This document shows positions 62,052 to 64,000 of a DNA stretch of 64,000 nucleotides, in pieces. Each line of letters starts with the position of its first letter. The stretch's first letter is position 1. A program made the position numbers and the translations under genes. The DNA comes from Firmicutes bacterium UBA7510. GTDB lineage: Bacteria > Bacillota > Clostridia > Tissierellales > Sedimentibacteraceae. The notes beneath the pieces are model-generated. The model saw only the letters and a program-made list of their open reading frames with translations, ran no database searches and had not been told where the DNA came from. The stretch covers positions 8,941 to 72,940 of the forward strand of contig DLNM01000020.1 of assembly GCA_002479485.1 (NCBI GenBank), read 5' to 3'.

Positions 62052-62796
62052 AAAATGTCATTTTCATAGTTACATACATTGGCATTGTAACTTCTGCACT
62101 TATATTATTTATTTTAAGTTTTTCAAATATATGATCACGCAATTTTATTAACTTTAGCGAATTGACTAACTCTTCGGTACTTCTTAAATCAAAATGTATG
62201 TAGTCTTCGTTATATTCGAATAAATCAACAGCAATTATTATTTTGTTAGAGTAACAATATTCAAGAATTAACCCTTTTATATATCTAATTAAATCCTCTT
62301 GAGTTTTTTTCGTTTCATCTGATTCAAATTTAATTTTACTTACTGCTATACCACATTCGGAATTAAGGAAATTTAATAATTGATCTTCTAATTTCTTTTT
62401 TTCTTCACTCATGTTACTTTTGAAACTCTGGATATTTTCTTCATGCTCTTTTTTTAAATCGTTAATTATCTTTTCTTGCTCTTCTTTAAATTTTTTATTA
62501 TCGTTTAGCATATCTTTAATTTCATTTTTTTCAATAACATTATAAATATTAATGCTTAACCAAACTGTTACTGCAACTCCTATTATAGCTACACCTAAAT
62601 TTACAACATCTAAATTATTATTTACAGCACCATATAATGATCCAATGAATGTTGTTGTGCTTACAATAGTCGGTATAATAATTAGCAACATCCTTACAGA
62701 ATCGTCTTTTTTAAATAATAACGCTATTATTGCAGCAAAGCCTATCAATAGAATAGCTGGCAATATAACTGATAAATTATTTATTATTTCATTCAT
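62050..62796 (-). CDS. Membrane coiled-coil protein, moron candidate
   Basis: 248 aa. Three hydrophobic helices in the first 90 residues (about 8-28, 35-57 and 66-88), a charged coiled coil (about 95-145), and a C-terminal alpha/beta domain (SKIKFESDETKKTQEDLIRYIKGLILEYC ... ISAEVTMPMYVTMKMTF). It is not a recognisable structural gene. It is insulated by terminators on both sides and has a possible promoter (TTTACT-17-TACGAT, about 62822-62850) and GGGGG before its ATG. Function unknown. Confidence 0.75.
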   Translation of the reverse strand: MNEIINNLSVILPAILLIGFAAIIALLFKKDDSVRMLLIIIPTIVSTTTFIGSLYGAVNNNLDVVNLGVAIIGVAVTVWLSINIYNVIEKNEIKDMLNDNKKFKEEQEKIINDLKKEHEENIQSFKSNMSEEKKKLEDQLLNFLNSECGIAVSKIKFESDETKKTQEDLIRYIKGLILEYCYSNKIIIAVDLFEYNEDYIHFDLRSTEELVNSLKLIKLRDHIFEKLKINNISAEVTMPMYVTMKMTF

Positions 62797-62850
62797 AATT
62801 TCCCCCTAATGTTTTCTTCTATCGTACCATAATATTACAAAATAGTAAAT

Positions 62851-62880
62851 AAAAAGACACCTATTGCTAGATGTCTCTTT
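62851..62880 (-). terminator. Terminator of the late-regulator gene
   Basis: AGACACCT (62855-62862) and AGATGTCT (62869-62876) arms with T5 on the minus strand, between the regulator and the membrane coiled-coil gene. Confidence 0.75.
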
Positions 62881-62911
62881 TAGGGGAATATTTAATTATA
62901 CTTTTACAATA

Positions 62912-63370
62912 TTATATTACCACATCTTCAACCACATTTGCACCACACTCTTTGGCTTTTTTTCTTGCTCTCTTAAATATTTCTTCTACCCCCCTAAGTG
63001 AGTAGTGTAATTCATCTGCTATTTGTCTATTGCTATAACCTTTTATTCTTAACATCATAGCCTTTTTTTCTATATCTCCAAGGTTATTAATTGCTTTTTC
63101 TAATTCTTCTAGCTGTGTTTCTAATTCTTCATATTCAGCTTCTGCCATATCTCTATTAGCTATGTATTTATCCCTCTGATATAAAGATTCTGCTAAATCT
63201 AATATATTAACATTGTTTTGAACTTTTATATCACTATATCCGACACCTGTTAGGTCTTTCGGAAAGTTGCCCCATATAAATTTGGCTAAAACTCTATTTG
63301 CACGATGCACATTACTTCTAGCTATAGCCATTTCCTCTGTTACTCGTCTAAACTCGTCTATTATATTCAA
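62912..63370 (-). CDS. Sigma-70 region 4/ArpU-like phage transcription regulator
   Basis: 152 aa. A long helical N-terminal half with a coiled coil (AEAEYEELETQLEELEKAINNL) and a C-terminal helix-turn-helix DIEKKAMMLRIKGYSNRQIADELHYSLRGVEEIFKRARKK like sigma-70 region 4, as in phage late activators of the ArpU/RinA kind. I chose a TTG start at 63370 with AAGGAGG six bases upstream; a longer frame would overlap the previous gene by 28 nt. It probably turns on the late operon. Confidence 0.75.
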   Translation of the reverse strand: MNIIDEFRRVTEEMAIARSNVHRANRVLAKFIWGNFPKDLTGVGYSDIKVQNNVNILDLAESLYQRDKYIANRDMAEAEYEELETQLEELEKAINNLGDIEKKAMMLRIKGYSNRQIADELHYSLRGVEEIFKRARKKAKECGANVVEDVVI

Positions 63371-63381
63371 TATGTACCTCC

Positions 63382-63576
63382 TTAACCCTCGAAATCTTTC
63401 TTTAACCATTCTGTTTTACAATCAATACAACAACTATTATCGTTTCCATCGTACTCGCAAAAGGGATTAACTGAGTACGGACAAGCGATAAAATCCGCTA
63501 CTGATACTGCAACGTCGTCATTATTTATTTCTTGTAATCCTTGAATAATAGCATCTGCATTAGTTACTGGTTTCAT
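63382..63576 (-). CDS. Small cysteine-rich phage protein
   Basis: 64 aa with a C-terminal cluster CPYSVNPFCEYDGNDNSCC and a final CKTEW, suggesting a zinc-binding knuckle. Its ATGA start overlaps the upstream stop. Not recognised. Confidence 0.65.
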   Translation of the reverse strand: MKPVTNADAIIQGLQEINNDDVAVSVADFIACPYSVNPFCEYDGNDNSCCIDCKTEWLKKDFEG

Positions 63577-63872
63577 CTTTCAACCTCCAACTTTATATTA
63601 TTACTCTTGCACCAGTCCTCGAAGTCCTGCATTGTTACATAATTATCATCCAAGCATTCAAGCTGTTTCATATATTCAACACAGAATTTTTCTGCCTGTT
63701 CTGGTGTAAAGTAGAATTTGTCTATAAGTATCATGATAATCATATAATATAAGCTTGTAGCAGTATCTTTAATGGTCTGCTCTCTCAACTCTTTAAGCTT
63801 AGGCTCTATGTGCATATTAATTCTTTTATTTAAGTCTTTTTTAGATTTAAATACTATTGGTTTTTCTTTCAT
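63573..63872 (-). CDS. Phage protein of unknown function
   Basis: 99 aa, helical (KDLNKRINMHIEPKLKELREQTIKDTATSLYYMIIMILIDKFYFTPEQAEKFCVEYMKQLECL). The ATG at 63872 follows GAGG by five bases; an earlier GTG is less likely. Not recognised. Confidence 0.65.
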   Translation of the reverse strand: MKEKPIVFKSKKDLNKRINMHIEPKLKELREQTIKDTATSLYYMIIMILIDKFYFTPEQAEKFCVEYMKQLECLDDNYVTMQDFEDWCKSNNIKLEVER

Positions 63873-63887
63873 ATTCACCTCTAAATT

Positions 63888-64000
63888 TTAGTTCTTTATT
63901 AATAACTTTTTTAAACCTTGTAAAAAACTTGCGCTCTCTTGCAAAGTACCCTCAATACACTCTGATAATCCTAACTCGTTTAGAACCATTTCAAGTTGTT
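63888..64000 (-). CDS. C-terminus of a phage protein cut by window edge
   Basis: An open frame enters from the right edge and ends at 63888 with NELGLSECIEGTLQESASFL and a final KKLLIKN. Sixteen bases separate it from the next gene, so it is probably real; not identifiable. Confidence 0.45.
   Translation of the reverse strand, partial: QLEMVLNELGLSECIEGTLQESASFLQGLKKLLIKN

Larger units (their letters stand above)
42100..64000 (-). mobile_element. Prophage, late half (podovirus-like), left end approximate
   Basis: From about 42.1 kb to the window end, genes form a prophage late module transcribed right to left: regulator, terminases, portal, scaffold, coat, adaptor, tail nozzle, fibre, lysis and ejection proteins. 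No tail tape measure, sheath or tube gene is present, and the order matches short-tailed phages with P22-like heads. The left boundary lies between rimM (41804) and 42237; integrase, repressor and the other attachment site are outside. It separates rimM from rpsP. Confidence 0.85.

Noticed and set aside
1..64000. tRNA, rRNA genes and CRISPR arrays
   Set aside because: No TTCGAATC-type T-arm with a matching acceptor stem, no rRNA-like GC-rich block and no regularly spaced direct repeats were seen.

Overview
The window is a low-GC, strongly AT-rich bacterial chromosome segment. It most likely comes from a member of the Clostridia (Bacillota). The evidence is Gram-positive PolC, the chain rimP-nusA-ylxR-ylxQ-infB-rbfA, the chain topA-rpsB-tsf-pyrH-frr-uppS-cdsA-rseP-ispG-polC, strong GGAGG ribosome binding sites and several TTG starts. 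Almost every gene is on the minus strand, so transcription runs from high to low coordinates. I do not try to name a genus.

Region 1 (1-32.4 kb) is core information processing, membrane and cell-wall lipid metabolism. From right to left it holds rplS, a serine hydrolase, then ylqF-rnhB-yraN-yifB-dprA-topA, rpsB-tsf-pyrH-frr-(small PASTA-like protein)-uppS-cdsA-rseP-ispG, polC, a 5.7-kb accessory insert, and rimP-nusA-ylxR-ylxQ-infB-rbfA running off the left edge. The insert (5.0-10.8 kb) carries a START-domain-like protein, a membrane MutS-like ATPase, PEBP-like, DUF6054, tandem GNAT and monooxygenase-like proteins, plus gene debris. Compared with the common clostridial order, codY (between topA and rpsB) and dxr (between cdsA and rseP) are missing here.

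Region 2 (32.5-40.5 kb) is an accessory island between trmD and rplS, which are neighbours in most Firmicutes. It holds an HxlR regulator with a VanZ-like protein, a divergent flavin-binding protein, a flavodoxin-fold protein, a frameshifted methyltransferase remnant, a Nudix hydrolase, a methyltransferase, an MFS exporter, a GNAT protein and a second membrane MutS-like ATPase. Region 3 (40.5-41.8 kb) is trmD and rimM.

Region 4 (about 42 kb to beyond 64 kb) is the late half of a prophage with a short-tailed (podovirus, P22-like) gene set: late regulator, small and large terminase, portal, scaffold, coat, decoration, adaptor, beta-propeller tail-nozzle protein, tail fibre, XkdW/XkdX-like proteins, two small membrane proteins, amidase and two large putative ejection proteins. 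It ends with an AntA/AntB-type antirepressor and an XRE regulator. Integrase and replication genes would lie to the right of the window. Two genes look like morons: a plus-strand gene with its own promoter and a LexA-type SOS box at 51.3 kb, and a terminator-flanked membrane coiled-coil protein at 62.0-62.8 kb.

The most interesting non-coding signals are four. First, a three-hairpin palindromic repeat occurs three times, each time just before the ribosome binding site of an operon gene (dprA, yifB, trmD). Second, the leaders of rbfA and topA share a motif and each can fold a 9-bp stem at the ribosome binding site. Third, intrinsic terminators sit in the leaders of rimP, tsf and ylqF. Fourth, the prophage regulatory region carries a pair of Spo0A-box-like sequences 10 bp apart.
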